Of a stretch of DNA of 64,000 bases, positions 8,837 to 16,005 are shown piece after piece. Location: positions 1 through 64,000 of the forward strand of contig JAHJHI010000021.1 of assembly GCA_018824085.1 (NCBI GenBank), read 5' to 3'. A program made the position numbers and the translations under genes. The notes under the pieces were generated by a model. It searched no databases. It had not been told where the DNA came from and worked only from the letters and a program-made list of their open reading frames with translations. This stretch comes from Gammaproteobacteria bacterium. GTDB lineage: Bacteria > Pseudomonadota > Gammaproteobacteria > Burkholderiales > Rhodocyclaceae. Numbering within the stretch: position 1 is the stretch's first letter; every line of letters starts with the position of its first letter.

Positions 8837-9180
8837 ATCGCCACCCCATACGCCACCCCGTACTGCGCTATGTCGCTAAGACGCTCCAGCCGGGCGGCAC
8901 GCTCCTCGTCGATATCTGCGGCCAGATCGGCGGCGCATGCTTTGATCTCGGCATTCGTGACTTGCTCGATGAGATCGTTGCGCAGGTCGCGCAGAAGCGT
9001 CATCGTTGTGCTCGAGCAGCTGCTAGCAGCCATTGCAGCTATCGCACACCGCGTGAAGTACGCGCAGTCAGCGCCGTGGTACTCCAGGTCGCCTTCACGC
9101 GGGTTGTACTGCCCGGTCGCCTCGATCTGCAGCCGGACATCGGCCGCGATCTGCTGCTCAGCCATGCTTCTGCTGTCCAT
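8833..9180 (-). CDS. Hypothetical phage protein, first gene of leftward early operon
   Basis: A 115-residue protein (MDSRSMAEQQIAADVRLQIE ... AQYGVAYGVAI) of unknown function. GGAGGGG lies just before ATG at 9180, supporting that start over the internal Met at 9165. It is the first gene after the leftward promoter at 9321-9349, with an untranslated leader of about 130 bases that could hold an antitermination or regulatory site. As promoter-proximal gene it would be made first on induction. Confidence 0.65.
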   Translation of the reverse strand: MDSRSMAEQQIAADVRLQIEATGQYNPREGDLEYHGADCAYFTRCAIAAMAASSCSSTTMTLLRDLRNDLIEQVTNAEIKACAADLAADIDEERAARLERLSDIAQYGVAYGVAI

Positions 9181-9320
9181 GACCCCTCCTTCGCGTGTGG
9201 GGCGCCAGTGGTGGCCGGTCGCCTACGGATGCCAGAAGAGGGCAGGGCCGGATCGGCTTAGGGCGCTGGCCCGCTCGGGGCTTTTGCTGGCGCTGCGCAG
9301 CGGGTGCTGCGATGGAGTGA

Positions 9321-9360
9321 AGATTAGCCGCGCTAATCTTTCAAGTCAATAGCGCGGCTA
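9321..9360 (-). promoter_or_regulatory. Leftward early promoter (PL-like) with two repressor operators
   Basis: Read leftwards, TTGACT (9349-9344) and TAATCT (9326-9321) are separated by exactly 17 bases, a strong sigma-70 promoter. A palindrome with 8-base arms, AGATTAGC-CGC-GCTAATCT (9321-9339), covers the -10 box, and a second site, TAGC-GCG-GCTA (9350-9360), abuts the -35 box. The same TTAGC-N3-GCTAA pattern recurs between the repressor and cro-like genes, so these are probably CI/Cro operators. Repression in the lysogen would silence the whole leftward operon. Confidence 0.8.
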
Positions 9361-9426
9361 AAGTTCTTGCCGGCTCATCCTTTCGGATGACGACGAAAGT
9401 CGTATTGGTTCGGGTGGTGCAGGCGT

Positions 9427-9450
9427 AAAAAAGCCCGCGCGGGGCGGGCT
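9427..9450 (-). terminator. Rho-independent terminator for the repressor-linked operon
   Basis: On the minus strand a 7-bp GC stem (AGCCCGC/GCGGGCT arms at 9432-9438 and 9444-9450) is followed by a run of T. It lies about 20 bases after the stop of the membrane protein gene at 9471 and just upstream of the early leftward promoter, so it ends the CI operon and insulates PL. Confidence 0.8.
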
Positions 9451-9470
9451 GTGTGGGGCCAGTGGGCGGG

Positions 9471-9710
9471 TTAGAACCAGCCGAATCCCTTGGCCATGAG
9501 GCCAGCGAGGCCAAGGGCGGCGGCGATGATCATGCCAAGCAGTATCCGGATATCGACCTTGATGCTGGAAACGTCCTCCCGGATGTGCTCGATGTGCGCT
9601 TCCAGCCGTGCGATGCGTGCTTCCATTCGATCAGACTCCTCGGGCAGCACGCGGTCGTGGGTGACGGCCCGCCTTCTTTTCATCCTAGGCTCTTCGGCAT
9701 CGGCTGTCAT
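9471..9710 (-). CDS. XhlA/holin-like coiled-coil membrane protein
   Basis: A 79-residue protein with a charged N-terminus, a heptad-like segment (MEARIARLEAHIEHIREDVS) and a single C-terminal transmembrane helix (ILLGMIIAAALGLAGLMAKG). This is the layout of hemolysin XhlA-type proteins found in phages. ATG at 9710 has AGGAGGA a few bases upstream and overlaps the preceding stop (ATGA). It lies downstream of the repressor, away from the lysis cassette, so expression in the lysogen and a membrane or superinfection role are possible; this is inference. Confidence 0.65.
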   Translation of the reverse strand: MTADAEEPRMKRRRAVTHDRVLPEESDRMEARIARLEAHIEHIREDVSSIKVDIRILLGMIIAAALGLAGLMAKGFGWF

Positions 9711-10123
9711 CTCGCCTTCCTCCATTCCCACGGCGGCACCGGCGCCGGCTCTGACCACAGGCCCCTGCCGGCGGCGCGGGCCTCATCCTGCAGCGGGTAC
9801 AGGCTCTGGTCTGTGACATACCGATCGAACACCCAGGCCATGCCGCTGCGCACCTGGTGCGCGCTGGCGTCCTCGCCGCGACAGCTCACGCGAGCTACCG
9901 TCCGGCCGTATCGGTCGGTCGTCTGCGGCCTGATCTCAGCGCGCTCACGGAAGCACAGATCCGACAGCGACCGTTTCGCCGCCGCCCCAAACGGCTGCCG
10001 GCTCTCTGGGGCGTCGATCTCTGCCACGCGCACCCGCAGCTGCTCGCCGCCGTCTGGGCGCACCGTCAGCGTGTCGCCGTCGGAGATGGCGACGACGAGG
10101 GCGGTTAGGAGGGGGAGCGCCAC
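9707..10123 (-). CDS. Staphylococcal-nuclease (thermonuclease) homologue
   Basis: A 138-residue SNase-domain protein starting with GTG. DGDTLTVR near residue 15, RVRVAEIDAPES near residue 30 and RYGRTVARV near residue 71 are the conserved SNase strands and contain the metal-binding Asp residues and an Arg; a further typical element is EARAAGRGLW near the end. SNase-type enzymes cut DNA or RNA with calcium. The first dozen residues are hydrophobic but lack a basic start, so export is unclear. It is co-transcribed with the repressor, suggesting a lysogen-expressed nuclease. Confidence 0.88.
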   Translation of the reverse strand: MALPLLTALVVAISDGDTLTVRPDGGEQLRVRVAEIDAPESRQPFGAAAKRSLSDLCFRERAEIRPQTTDRYGRTVARVSCRGEDASAHQVRSGMAWVFDRYVTDQSLYPLQDEARAAGRGLWSEPAPVPPWEWRKAR

Positions 10124-10126
10124 AGG

Positions 10127-10660
10127 TCAGAGCTTGCCTTGGAAGAGTATTTCCGCCTTCACGACCCGCTCGGCGACCACATCAACCTCGCACGAGTAAA
10201 CCATGTTGATGTACGCACCGAAGCCATTCTGGAACTGGACCTTGTCACCAAGGTAGGTGACGTTCCCAGGCCCTTCACCGCTCCATCTGTAACGGCTGAA
10301 CTTCTTCTCCATGAACCCTTCATCGGTCCACTTTGCTGAGTTATGAGCCAATCTCTCAATGTGTTCTGGGCAATACACGTCAGCAAATATCAGTTTTTTT
10401 TCTGCGATGCACTTGAGGATTCCAATGCATGCCTCGTCAAGAGCTTTTTGATCGGCAGCCGCAGCCTGGCTACCGCTTTTCGCAGTAGGCTTTGATCCTT
10501 CTCCAGCAAACATGGCAATCATCAGCGGGATGAACACCAAGATGACGAAAGCCCAGCCGAGGCACCCCACAGGCTTCTTCTGCTTGGCCCCGCATGCCGG
10601 GCATGCTTCGGCCTTGGTGCTCACCTGGGCGCCGCACTCTTTGCACTTAACCAGCGCCAC
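10127..10660 (-). CDS. Zinc-ribbon membrane protein, co-expressed with repressor
   Basis: A 177-residue protein with an N-terminal zinc ribbon (KCKECG ... CPACGAK), one transmembrane helix (GWAFVILVFIPLMIAMFAG) and a C-terminal extracytoplasmic-type domain with several Cys residues. GTG at 10660 is chosen because GGAGGA lies 8 bases upstream and the start overlaps the repressor stop (TAGTG); an ATG at 10687 would overlap the repressor gene by 28 bases. The position directly behind CI suggests expression in the lysogen. Function unknown; superinfection exclusion is one possibility. Confidence 0.75.
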   Translation of the reverse strand: MALVKCKECGAQVSTKAEACPACGAKQKKPVGCLGWAFVILVFIPLMIAMFAGEGSKPTAKSGSQAAAADQKALDEACIGILKCIAEKKLIFADVYCPEHIERLAHNSAKWTDEGFMEKKFSRYRWSGEGPGNVTYLGDKVQFQNGFGAYINMVYSCEVDVVAERVVKAEILFQGKL

Positions 10661-11319
10661 TACAGCTTCCTCCCGTTCCACGCCCATACGACTCGGCCGT
10701 GAACAGTGACCTCGTGGTCGCCGTTTAGCACATCTACGGTCTTCACGGTTGGATTGTCGCTGGAAATTTCAAAGTGACCGTCCATTCTCTGACGGACGCG
10801 CTTCACGTACAGCCGGTCGTTGGCACTCAGAACGTAGACGCCGTCGATGTTCACCGCGCGAATTCCGGTGTCGACGAGCAGGATGTCTCCGTCGTTGAAG
10901 GTCGGCATCATCGAATCGCCGTAACCGCTAATGACCTTCAAGTTCCCCGGGCTGCTGATGGCTGGAAGGTGCTTCCGCACCCACTCCATCTCGACGTTAA
11001 TGCGGTTAATCACTGTTTCGTGCTCTGGGATCGATTCGCCAAATCCCATTGACCCGGCGACGTCCAGCACAGCAATCGAGATGGCAGTGCTCTGCTGCTC
11101 GGGCGGAGCAGCAACCGCCGGCCGGCGCCCGTCGAAGTACCCCTCTCCAAGCGAAAGCTCCAGCTCAATGTGGCGAGCGCTCGCGTCACCGAAGCCCCTG
11201 TGCCGCGAGAGCCACTGGCTCACCAGAGACGCGGGCTTCTTTATCGCCCGAGCGAAAGCCGCCTGGCTGCCTTCGAAGCGGCTGTCTATCAAGTCCTGCA
11301 AAAGCTTCACTCTGTCCAT
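10660..11319 (-). CDS. CI-like repressor with S24 (LexA-type) protease domain
   Basis: A 219-residue lysogeny repressor. The N-terminal third is a helix-turn-helix (GSQAAFARAIKKPASLVSQW), the linker holds an Ala-Gly cleavage candidate (LDVAGSMG, residues 88-89), and the C-terminal S24 domain has the nucleophile in GYGDSMMPTF (Ser136) and the lysine in YVKRV (Lys173). It should bind the TTAGC-N3-GCTAA operators flanking its operon and undergo RecA-stimulated self-cleavage after DNA damage. It is divergent from the cro-like gene. Confidence 0.93.
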   Translation of the reverse strand: MDRVKLLQDLIDSRFEGSQAAFARAIKKPASLVSQWLSRHRGFGDASARHIELELSLGEGYFDGRRPAVAAPPEQQSTAISIAVLDVAGSMGFGESIPEHETVINRINVEMEWVRKHLPAISSPGNLKVISGYGDSMMPTFNDGDILLVDTGIRAVNIDGVYVLSANDRLYVKRVRQRMDGHFEISSDNPTVKTVDVLNGDHEVTVHGRVVWAWNGRKL

Positions 11320-11329
11320 GAGCAGATAG

Positions 11330-11385
11330 TAAGCGCCGCTAAATTTAGCTTGGCTGTTGACCTTGTTGGTTAGCTCCGCTAAATT
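11330..11385 (+). promoter_or_regulatory. Rightward early promoter (PR-like) with repressor operators
   Basis: TTGACC (11357-11362) and TAAATT (11380-11385) are 17 bases apart and drive the cro-like gene at 11407. A perfect operator TTAGC-TCC-GCTAA (11370-11382) overlaps the -10 box. A second site, TAAGC-GCC-GCTAA (11330-11342), lies toward the repressor start, and a degenerate third, TTAGC-TTG-GCTGT (11345-11357), lies between. Three spaced sites between divergent repressor and cro genes recall the lambda OR layout. I could not pick a convincing repressor promoter box. Confidence 0.75.
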
Positions 11386-11406
11386 TCAAGCATCAACGGA
11401 GCGCCT

Positions 11407-11664
11407 ATGAAACTCGAAACCTACCTGTCAGAAGTTGAGAGCGCCGCCAGTCTTGCGGCCAAGCTCAAGGTCTCTCCCGGATTCATCAGCCAGATCGTCA
11501 CAGGTCGCCGGCCCGTTCCCACCGAGAGGTGTTCGGACATCGAGCGCGCAACCGGCGGCCTCGTCACCTGTGAAGAGCTGCGACCGGACCTTGCCGATCA
11601 CTGGGCATACCTCCGTGGCACTGCCGCCAAGGACGCCTCCAGCGCCGACCAGGCGGCCGCGTGA
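11407..11664 (+). CDS. Cro/YdaS-like HTH protein
   Basis: An 85-residue helix-turn-helix protein (KLETYLSEVESAASLAAKLK then VSPGFISQIVTGRRPVP, ending with the typical EELRPDLADHWAYLRG). This matches YdaS/Cro-type proteins encoded divergently from CI repressors in phages. It is the first rightward early gene, behind the operator-controlled promoter, and should turn down repressor synthesis during lytic growth. Confidence 0.88.
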   Translation: MKLETYLSEVESAASLAAKLKVSPGFISQIVTGRRPVPTERCSDIERATGGLVTCEELRPDLADHWAYLRGTAAKDASSADQAAA

Positions 11665-11688
11665 TGCGCACGTCAGCCATGCGCGAGT

Positions 11689-11928
11689 TCATTGGACGGA
11701 ACCTGGTTTGGATAGGTCTTCGATTGGCCTACCCAGATTCCTTTCGAGCAGCTTCAGGGCAAGCACAAGCTCTCGTGTTGCTGCCGCAGAGAAGTGAAGC
11801 CCCCGCTGAAGCTGGCCGCCGACCGGGTGCATCTGCACGAATTCAACCTCCAGTTCTCCTGTATCCGGGGAAAACACGACGGATACCGGTGAATCAACCG
11901 GCTCAACGAACCGCGTCGGGTCAGTCAT
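11689..11928 (-). CDS. Hypothetical protein encoded antisense within the early rightward region
   Basis: A 79-residue protein (MTDPTRFVEPVDSPVSVVF ... NLGRPIEDLSKPGSVQ) with a strand-rich N-terminal half and a helical end. The strong AGGAGG about 10 bases before ATG at 11928 and the natural-looking composition make this strand more credible than the overlapping plus-strand frame at 11661-11981, which is Arg/Ser/Pro-rich. Function unknown. It is transcribed against the early rightward operon, just after the cro-like gene. Confidence 0.6.
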   Translation of the reverse strand: MTDPTRFVEPVDSPVSVVFSPDTGELEVEFVQMHPVGGQLQRGLHFSAAATRELVLALKLLERNLGRPIEDLSKPGSVQ

Positions 11929-11977
11929 CTCTTTCGTCCTCCTCACAGACCAATTCCGCAGACACGCGAGGTGCCGC

Positions 11978-12130
11978 ATGAACCTGTCCTGGCTTGATCG
12001 CTTCCTTCTGAAGCTGGCAACCATCCGTGCAGTTGCTCGGGGTCACATGGCCCCGAGCGCAGCCGCAGAGGAGATCATCCTTCTTCGTCGGCCTCGTACA
12101 TCGCAATCAGCGACGCGCGGAGCGAAGTGA
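11978..12130 (+). CDS. Small ORF, 50 residues, doubtful
   Basis: MNLSWLDRFLLKLATIRAVA opens a 50-residue frame with GAGG upstream of the ATG. It fills the gap between two minus-strand genes and overlaps the second by 56 bases. The first half looks like an amphipathic helix while the end is Arg/Ser-rich. It may be a real early gene or a chance frame. Confidence 0.3.
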   Translation: MNLSWLDRFLLKLATIRAVARGHMAPSAAAEEIILLRRPRTSQSATRGAK

Positions 12131-12254
12131 TGAACGCTCCTGTTGCGGTTCCCCCGGAGGCACTGATCGTCGTGCGATCAAGCAAGCCCTGCTGGTTCTC
12201 AAGGATGAGTCTTAGAAGTTCGTTCGCACGCGCGGTCGCTCGTAGTTTTTCCAT
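12075..12254 (-). CDS. Hypothetical protein encoded antisense within the early rightward region
   Basis: A 59-residue protein (MEKLRATARANELLRLILEN ... LIAMYEADEEG) with an amphipathic helical start and an acidic end. ATG at 12254 has AAAGGGG upstream and is preferred to the longer frame. Like the 11689-11928 gene it points against the cro-cII direction. Function unknown; these two might be expressed from their own promoter in the lysogen. Confidence 0.5.
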   Translation of the reverse strand: MEKLRATARANELLRLILENQQGLLDRTTISASGGTATGAFITSLRASLIAMYEADEEG

Positions 12255-12362
12255 GGTTTCCCCTTTGTCGATGGGTGGTTGGTGGAACTCCCATTCTATC
12301 GGCATCGCGGGAAGCCTCCCCGTCTCCTCCGCCACGACCGTAACCCCCGGCCGTGGCCTTCA

Positions 12363-12420
12363 ACCCCTGCCCGTTGAGGTTTGCTGCCGGTCGGCCTATT
12401 TCTGTGGAGCGGGCAGGGGT
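12363..12420. repeat. 11-bp perfect inverted repeat upstream of the CII-like gene
   Basis: ACCCCTGCCCG (12363-12373) and CGGGCAGGGGT (12410-12420) are perfect inverses separated by 36 bases, in an otherwise gene-free stretch (12255-12524). The right arm is followed by CTTTCTATT, so it might fold as an RNA hairpin with a weak terminator-like tail, or serve as a protein-binding site. Confidence 0.5.
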
Positions 12421-12524
12421 CTTTCTATTCGGAAGGCTCGCGATGCAGCGGTCGGGCGTCGTTTTCATGGATTCAGTCTATTTTTTTTGGCCGTCGGAGA
12501 GATGGCAACAGATGGAAAGTCGTC

Positions 12525-12905
12525 ATGACATCAGTTTCCACCAGTCAGCTGACCCTGAACTTCGAGCCGTCCGTGGCCGATCGATTCGCCAGCCTGGAGA
12601 CGTTCATTGCATTCCGCGCGCAGGCAACGGCGAAGCCGATGAAGACGCAGGCTGCCGACATGGACCTGTCGCCTTCTGTGCTCTCGCGCAAGCTCAATCC
12701 GAACGATGGCGACACGGCGCGCTTCACGGTCCGCGATCTGGAGTCGTGGCTGGAGTCGACCGGCGAGGCATCGACCGTGATCGAGTATCTGGCGGCTAAG
12801 TACCTCGACAACGACAAGGCGCGGCATTCGCGCGCCTTGAGCCAGGCGGAGCAACTGCTGAAGCAGCTGGCCACTGTGCTGCCGGCCCTGAGGGAGTCAG
12901 CGTGA
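12525..12905 (+). CDS. CII-like phage regulatory protein
   Basis: A 126-residue protein resembling the phage CII-type regulators of betaproteobacterial phages: LETFIAFRAQATAKPMKTQA, then the HTH-like MDLSPSVLSRKLNPNDGD and RFTVRDLESWLESTGEAS, followed by EYLAAKYL. Such proteins lie between cro and the replication genes and help decide lysis or lysogeny. ATG at 12525 is taken from the start of similarity; only a weak GGAAAG precedes it. The stop overlaps the next ORF start (GTGA). Confidence 0.75.
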   Translation: MTSVSTSQLTLNFEPSVADRFASLETFIAFRAQATAKPMKTQAADMDLSPSVLSRKLNPNDGDTARFTVRDLESWLESTGEASTVIEYLAAKYLDNDKARHSRALSQAEQLLKQLATVLPALRESA

Positions 12906-15442
12906 GCTACCTCGACTTCCTGCGCCGCAAGATCAAGCTGGCGGACTCGTTCGGCTTCGACGTGACGGACACAGAGATCAACCAGCTGCTGAAGCCCCAT
13001 CAGCGCGACATCGTCCGCTGGCTGGTACGCATGGGACGCGCTGCGTGCTTCGCGGCCTTCGGTCTCGGAAAGAGCGTGATCCAGGTCGAGACGGTGCGCC
13101 TGACGCGGGAGCGCGCTGGCGGCATGGCCCTGATCGTCATCCCGCTCGGCGTGCGTCAGGAGTTCATGCGCGATGCGGCGATGCTGGGCGTGACGGTGAA
13201 ATTCATCCGGCGCATCGAGGAGGCTGACGATCCGGAAGGTATCTACCTCACCAACTACGAGACGGTGCGCGACGGCAAGCTGGACCCTCGTCTCTTCACC
13301 GTGGCCAGTCTGGACGAAGCGGCATGCCTGCGCGGGTTCGGCGGAACCAAGACGTTCCGTGAGTTCATGGCGCTGTTCGCTGGCGACCGGAAAACCTTCC
13401 ATGCACGCGTCGCAGGTGTGTGTGTGGCGTACCGGTTCGTGGCCACGGCCACGCCGAGCCCGAACGACTACATCGAGCTGCTGGCCTACAGCGCATTCCT
13501 CGGCGTGATGGATGTTGGCCAGGCCAAGACGCGGTTCTTCAAGCGCAACAGCGAGAAGGCCGACGAACTGACCATCCACCCGCACAAGGAGCGCGAGTTC
13601 TGGCTTTGGGTGGCTTCCTGGGGTCTGTTCGTACAGCGTCCGTCTGATCTCGGTCATTCCGACGACGGCTACGAGCTGCCGGAGCTGGAAATCCACTGGC
13701 ACGAGATTCCTGCTGATCACGAGGACGCGGGCTTCGACTTCCGCGGGCAAGGCCTTCTGCTGAAGCAGCAGGCGCTGGGTGTCGTCGATGCCGCTCGCGA
13801 GAAGCGCGAAAGCCTGCCGCAGCGCGTCGCCAAGATGATGGAGTTGCGCGCCATCGATCCGGACGCGCACCGGATCCTTTGGCACGACCTGGAGGCCGAG
13901 CGCCAGGCGATCGAGCGCGCCATTCCGGACGTGGTGAGCGTCTATGGCGCCCAGGACGACGATACGAAGGCCGATCGGATCATCGCGTTCAGCGATGGCC
14001 GCGTGCGTGAACTGGCGGGGAAGCCTGTGATGTTGGGCTCCGGCTGCAACTTCCAGCGGCACTGCTCGTGGGCGATCTTCCTGGGCATCGGCCACAAGTT
14101 CAACGATTTCATTCAGGCCATCCACCGCCTGCACCGCTTTCTGCAGCCGCGGCGCGTGCGCATCGACCTGATCTACACCGAGGCCGAGCGCGGCGTGCGC
14201 CGGATCCTCGAAGAGAAGTGGGACAAGCACAACCAGACGGTGGCGAAGATGACGGAAATCATTCGTGAGTACGGCCTGTCCGCGGCCGCGATGCAGCAGC
14301 ACCTTCAGCGCGCCCTCGGCGTGGAGCGCATCGAGGTGAGCGGCGACAGCTACCGGCTCATCAACAACGATGCCGTGATCGAGGCTTCGGCAATGCCCGA
14401 CAACAGCCTCGACCTGATCGTGACCTCGGTCCCATTCGCGACGCAGTACGAGTACTCGCCGAACTATGCCGACTTCGGCCACACGGACACGAACGACCAC
14501 TTCTTCGAGCAGATGGACTTTCTGACGCCCGAACTGCTGCGCGCCCTCAAGCCGGGTCGTGTGGCCGCGATCCACGTGAAGGACCGCATTGTGCCTGGCG
14601 GCATGACCGGTCTCGGGTTCCAGACGGTCTATCCATTCCACGCGCGCTGCATCGAGCACTACACCCGTCACGGCTTCGGCTACATGGGAATGATCACCAT
14701 CGTCACCGACGTGGTGCGCGAGAACAACCAGACCTACCGCCTCGGCTGGTCCGAGGTGTGCAAGGACGGCTCGAAACTCTCGGCTGGCCTGCCGGAATAC
14801 CTGCTGCTGTTCCGCAAGACCCCGACCGACACCAGCAACGCCTACGCAGACGAGCCCGTCACAAAGACCAAGGCGAGCTACACCCGGTCGCGCTGGCAAA
14901 CCGATGCGCACGGATTCTGGCGCAGCGGCGGGAATCGGCTGCTCACGCCCGAAGAGCTGGAGACTCTGGATCACGACGTGATCTTCCGGTGGTTCCGCGA
15001 CTACCACCTCGAAAACATCTACAACTACGAGCACCACGTCCAGATCGGCGAGACGATCGACGGGCTGGGCCGACTGCCCGTCACGTTCATGCTGCTGCAG
15101 CCGCCCAGTTGGATCGACGATGTCTGGACCGACGTGGCGCGCATGCGCACCCTGAACACGCTGCAGAGCGCGAAGGGGAAGGAGCAGCACTTGTGCCCGC
15201 TTCCGTTCGATATCGTCGACCGCGTAATCGAGCGGTTCAGCAACCCCGGCGACACCGTCTTCGATCCGTTCTGCGGCATCGGAACCGTGCCGTACCGCGC
15301 AATCCTCAAGGGTCGGCGTGGACTGTCCACGGAGCTTTCGCCGCGGTACTTCACGGACGCCGCGCACTGGTGTCAGGCGGCCGAGCGCGAGATGAGCATC
15401 CCTGACCTGTTCGCGACGTTCGAGGTGAAGGACGCCGCGTGA
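12902..15442 (+). CDS. Helicase-DNA methyltransferase fusion
   Basis: An 846-residue two-domain protein. The N-terminal half is an SF2 helicase-like domain with Walker A AAFGLGKS (residues 51-58), a DEAA motif II at 138-141 and a C-terminal helicase lobe ending near the IHRLHRFLQP segment. The C-terminal half is an amino-methyltransferase of beta-type order: motif IV TSVPF near residue 510 (a variant of the usual TSPPY/DPPY) and motif I DPFCGIGT near residue 788. No nuclease domain is fused, but the next gene, overlapping by 4 bases, is a PD-(D/E)XK-like protein. The base methylated cannot be read from sequence. The position in a replication operon suggests phage DNA modification coupled to translocation. 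Confidence 0.88.
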   Translation: MSYLDFLRRKIKLADSFGFDVTDTEINQLLKPHQRDIVRWLVRMGRAACFAAFGLGKSVIQVETVRLTRERAGGMALIVIPLGVRQEFMRDAAMLGVTVKFIRRIEEADDPEGIYLTNYETVRDGKLDPRLFTVASLDEAACLRGFGGTKTFREFMALFAGDRKTFHARVAGVCVAYRFVATATPSPNDYIELLAYSAFLGVMDVGQAKTRFFKRNSEKADELTIHPHKEREFWLWVASWGLFVQRPSDLGHSDDGYELPELEIHWHEIPADHEDAGFDFRGQGLLLKQQALGVVDAAREKRESLPQRVAKMMELRAIDPDAHRILWHDLEAERQAIERAIPDVVSVYGAQDDDTKADRIIAFSDGRVRELAGKPVMLGSGCNFQRHCSWAIFLGIGHKFNDFIQAIHRLHRFLQPRRVRIDLIYTEAERGVRRILEEKWDKHNQTVAKMTEIIREYGLSAAAMQQHLQRALGVERIEVSGDSYRLINNDAVIEASAMPDNSLDLIVTSVPFATQYEYSPNYADFGHTDTNDHFFEQMDFLTPELLRALKPGRVAAIHVKDRIVPGGMTGLGFQTVYPFHARCIEHYTRHGFGYMGMITIVTDVVRENNQTYRLGWSEVCKDGSKLSAGLPEYLLLFRKTPTDTSNAYADEPVTKTKASYTRSRWQTDAHGFWRSGGNRLLTPEELETLDHDVIFRWFRDYHLENIYNYEHHVQIGETIDGLGRLPVTFMLLQPPSWIDDVWTDVARMRTLNTLQSAKGKEQHLCPLPFDIVDRVIERFSNPGDTVFDPFCGIGTVPYRAILKGRRGLSTELSPRYFTDAAHWCQAAEREMSIPDLFATFEVKDAA

Positions 15443-16005
15443 GCCAGTGGTCCGAATACTCCATAGCCCGCGCCATCGCGCTGCAGACGCTCGCGCGCCG
15501 GTGCGTCGTGCTGGTCGACAACTGCAACTGGACCGGCCACGAGTGCGACGTGCTGGGCGTCACAACCGACCTACGCATCATCGACGTCGAGGTGAAGATC
15601 AGCAGGGCTGACCTGAAGGCCGACGCCCGCAAGGATAAGTGGTGGCATCGCCAGTACGGCGAGTGGATCGCGAGCGAGCGTCGGCAGGAAGTGACCGTAA
15701 CGCCCCGCGCGCACCCGCCGAAGGTCTGGAAGCACTACTACGCGCTGCCGGCCGACATCTGGCGCGACGACCTGTTCGCCGCATTGCCCAGCACGGCGAG
15801 CGGCGTGCTGCTGCTGCGCGAATCGCGGAACCCGGGTGATCTGTCTCCGGTAATCAAGTGCATCCGACGCGCTACGCCTGCCCGGGACGCCCACAAGCTG
15901 ACGCCGGCTCAGGTCATGAACATCGCTCGCCTGGCCAACCTGCGCATGTGGGAAGCCTATCAGCGGCGTGATCAGGCACAGCAGCGGGAGGCCGTGAATG
16001 CGTGA
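15439..16005 (+). CDS. PD-(D/E)XK nuclease-like protein (MmcB-type)
   Basis: A 188-residue protein. The segment ECDVLGVTTDLRIIDVEVKI, continuing SRADLKADARKDKWW, has the order E, D, then E-x-K (VEVK) expected of a PD-(D/E)XK catalytic core, as in MmcB-type nucleases. The C-terminal part is helical and holds TPAQVMNIARLANLRMWEAY. GTG start overlaps the helicase-methylase stop (GTGA), so the two are made together. It could be the nuclease of a modification-linked system or a replication-associated nuclease; the sequence does not decide. Confidence 0.65.
   Translation: MSQWSEYSIARAIALQTLARRCVVLVDNCNWTGHECDVLGVTTDLRIIDVEVKISRADLKADARKDKWWHRQYGEWIASERRQEVTVTPRAHPPKVWKHYYALPADIWRDDLFAALPSTASGVLLLRESRNPGDLSPVIKCIRRATPARDAHKLTPAQVMNIARLANLRMWEAYQRRDQAQQREAVNA

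Noticed and set aside
11661-11981. Plus-strand ORF overlapping the end of the cro-like gene
   Set aside because: Ser/Arg/Pro-rich after the first 30 residues; the minus-strand ORF has AGGAGG and more natural composition. Kept as an open question in the findings.
12545-15367. 940-residue open frame on the minus strand opposite the helicase-methylase gene
   Set aside because: No recognisable motif, composition typical of antisense frames in GC-rich DNA, and the plus strand has clear catalytic motifs and coupled starts.
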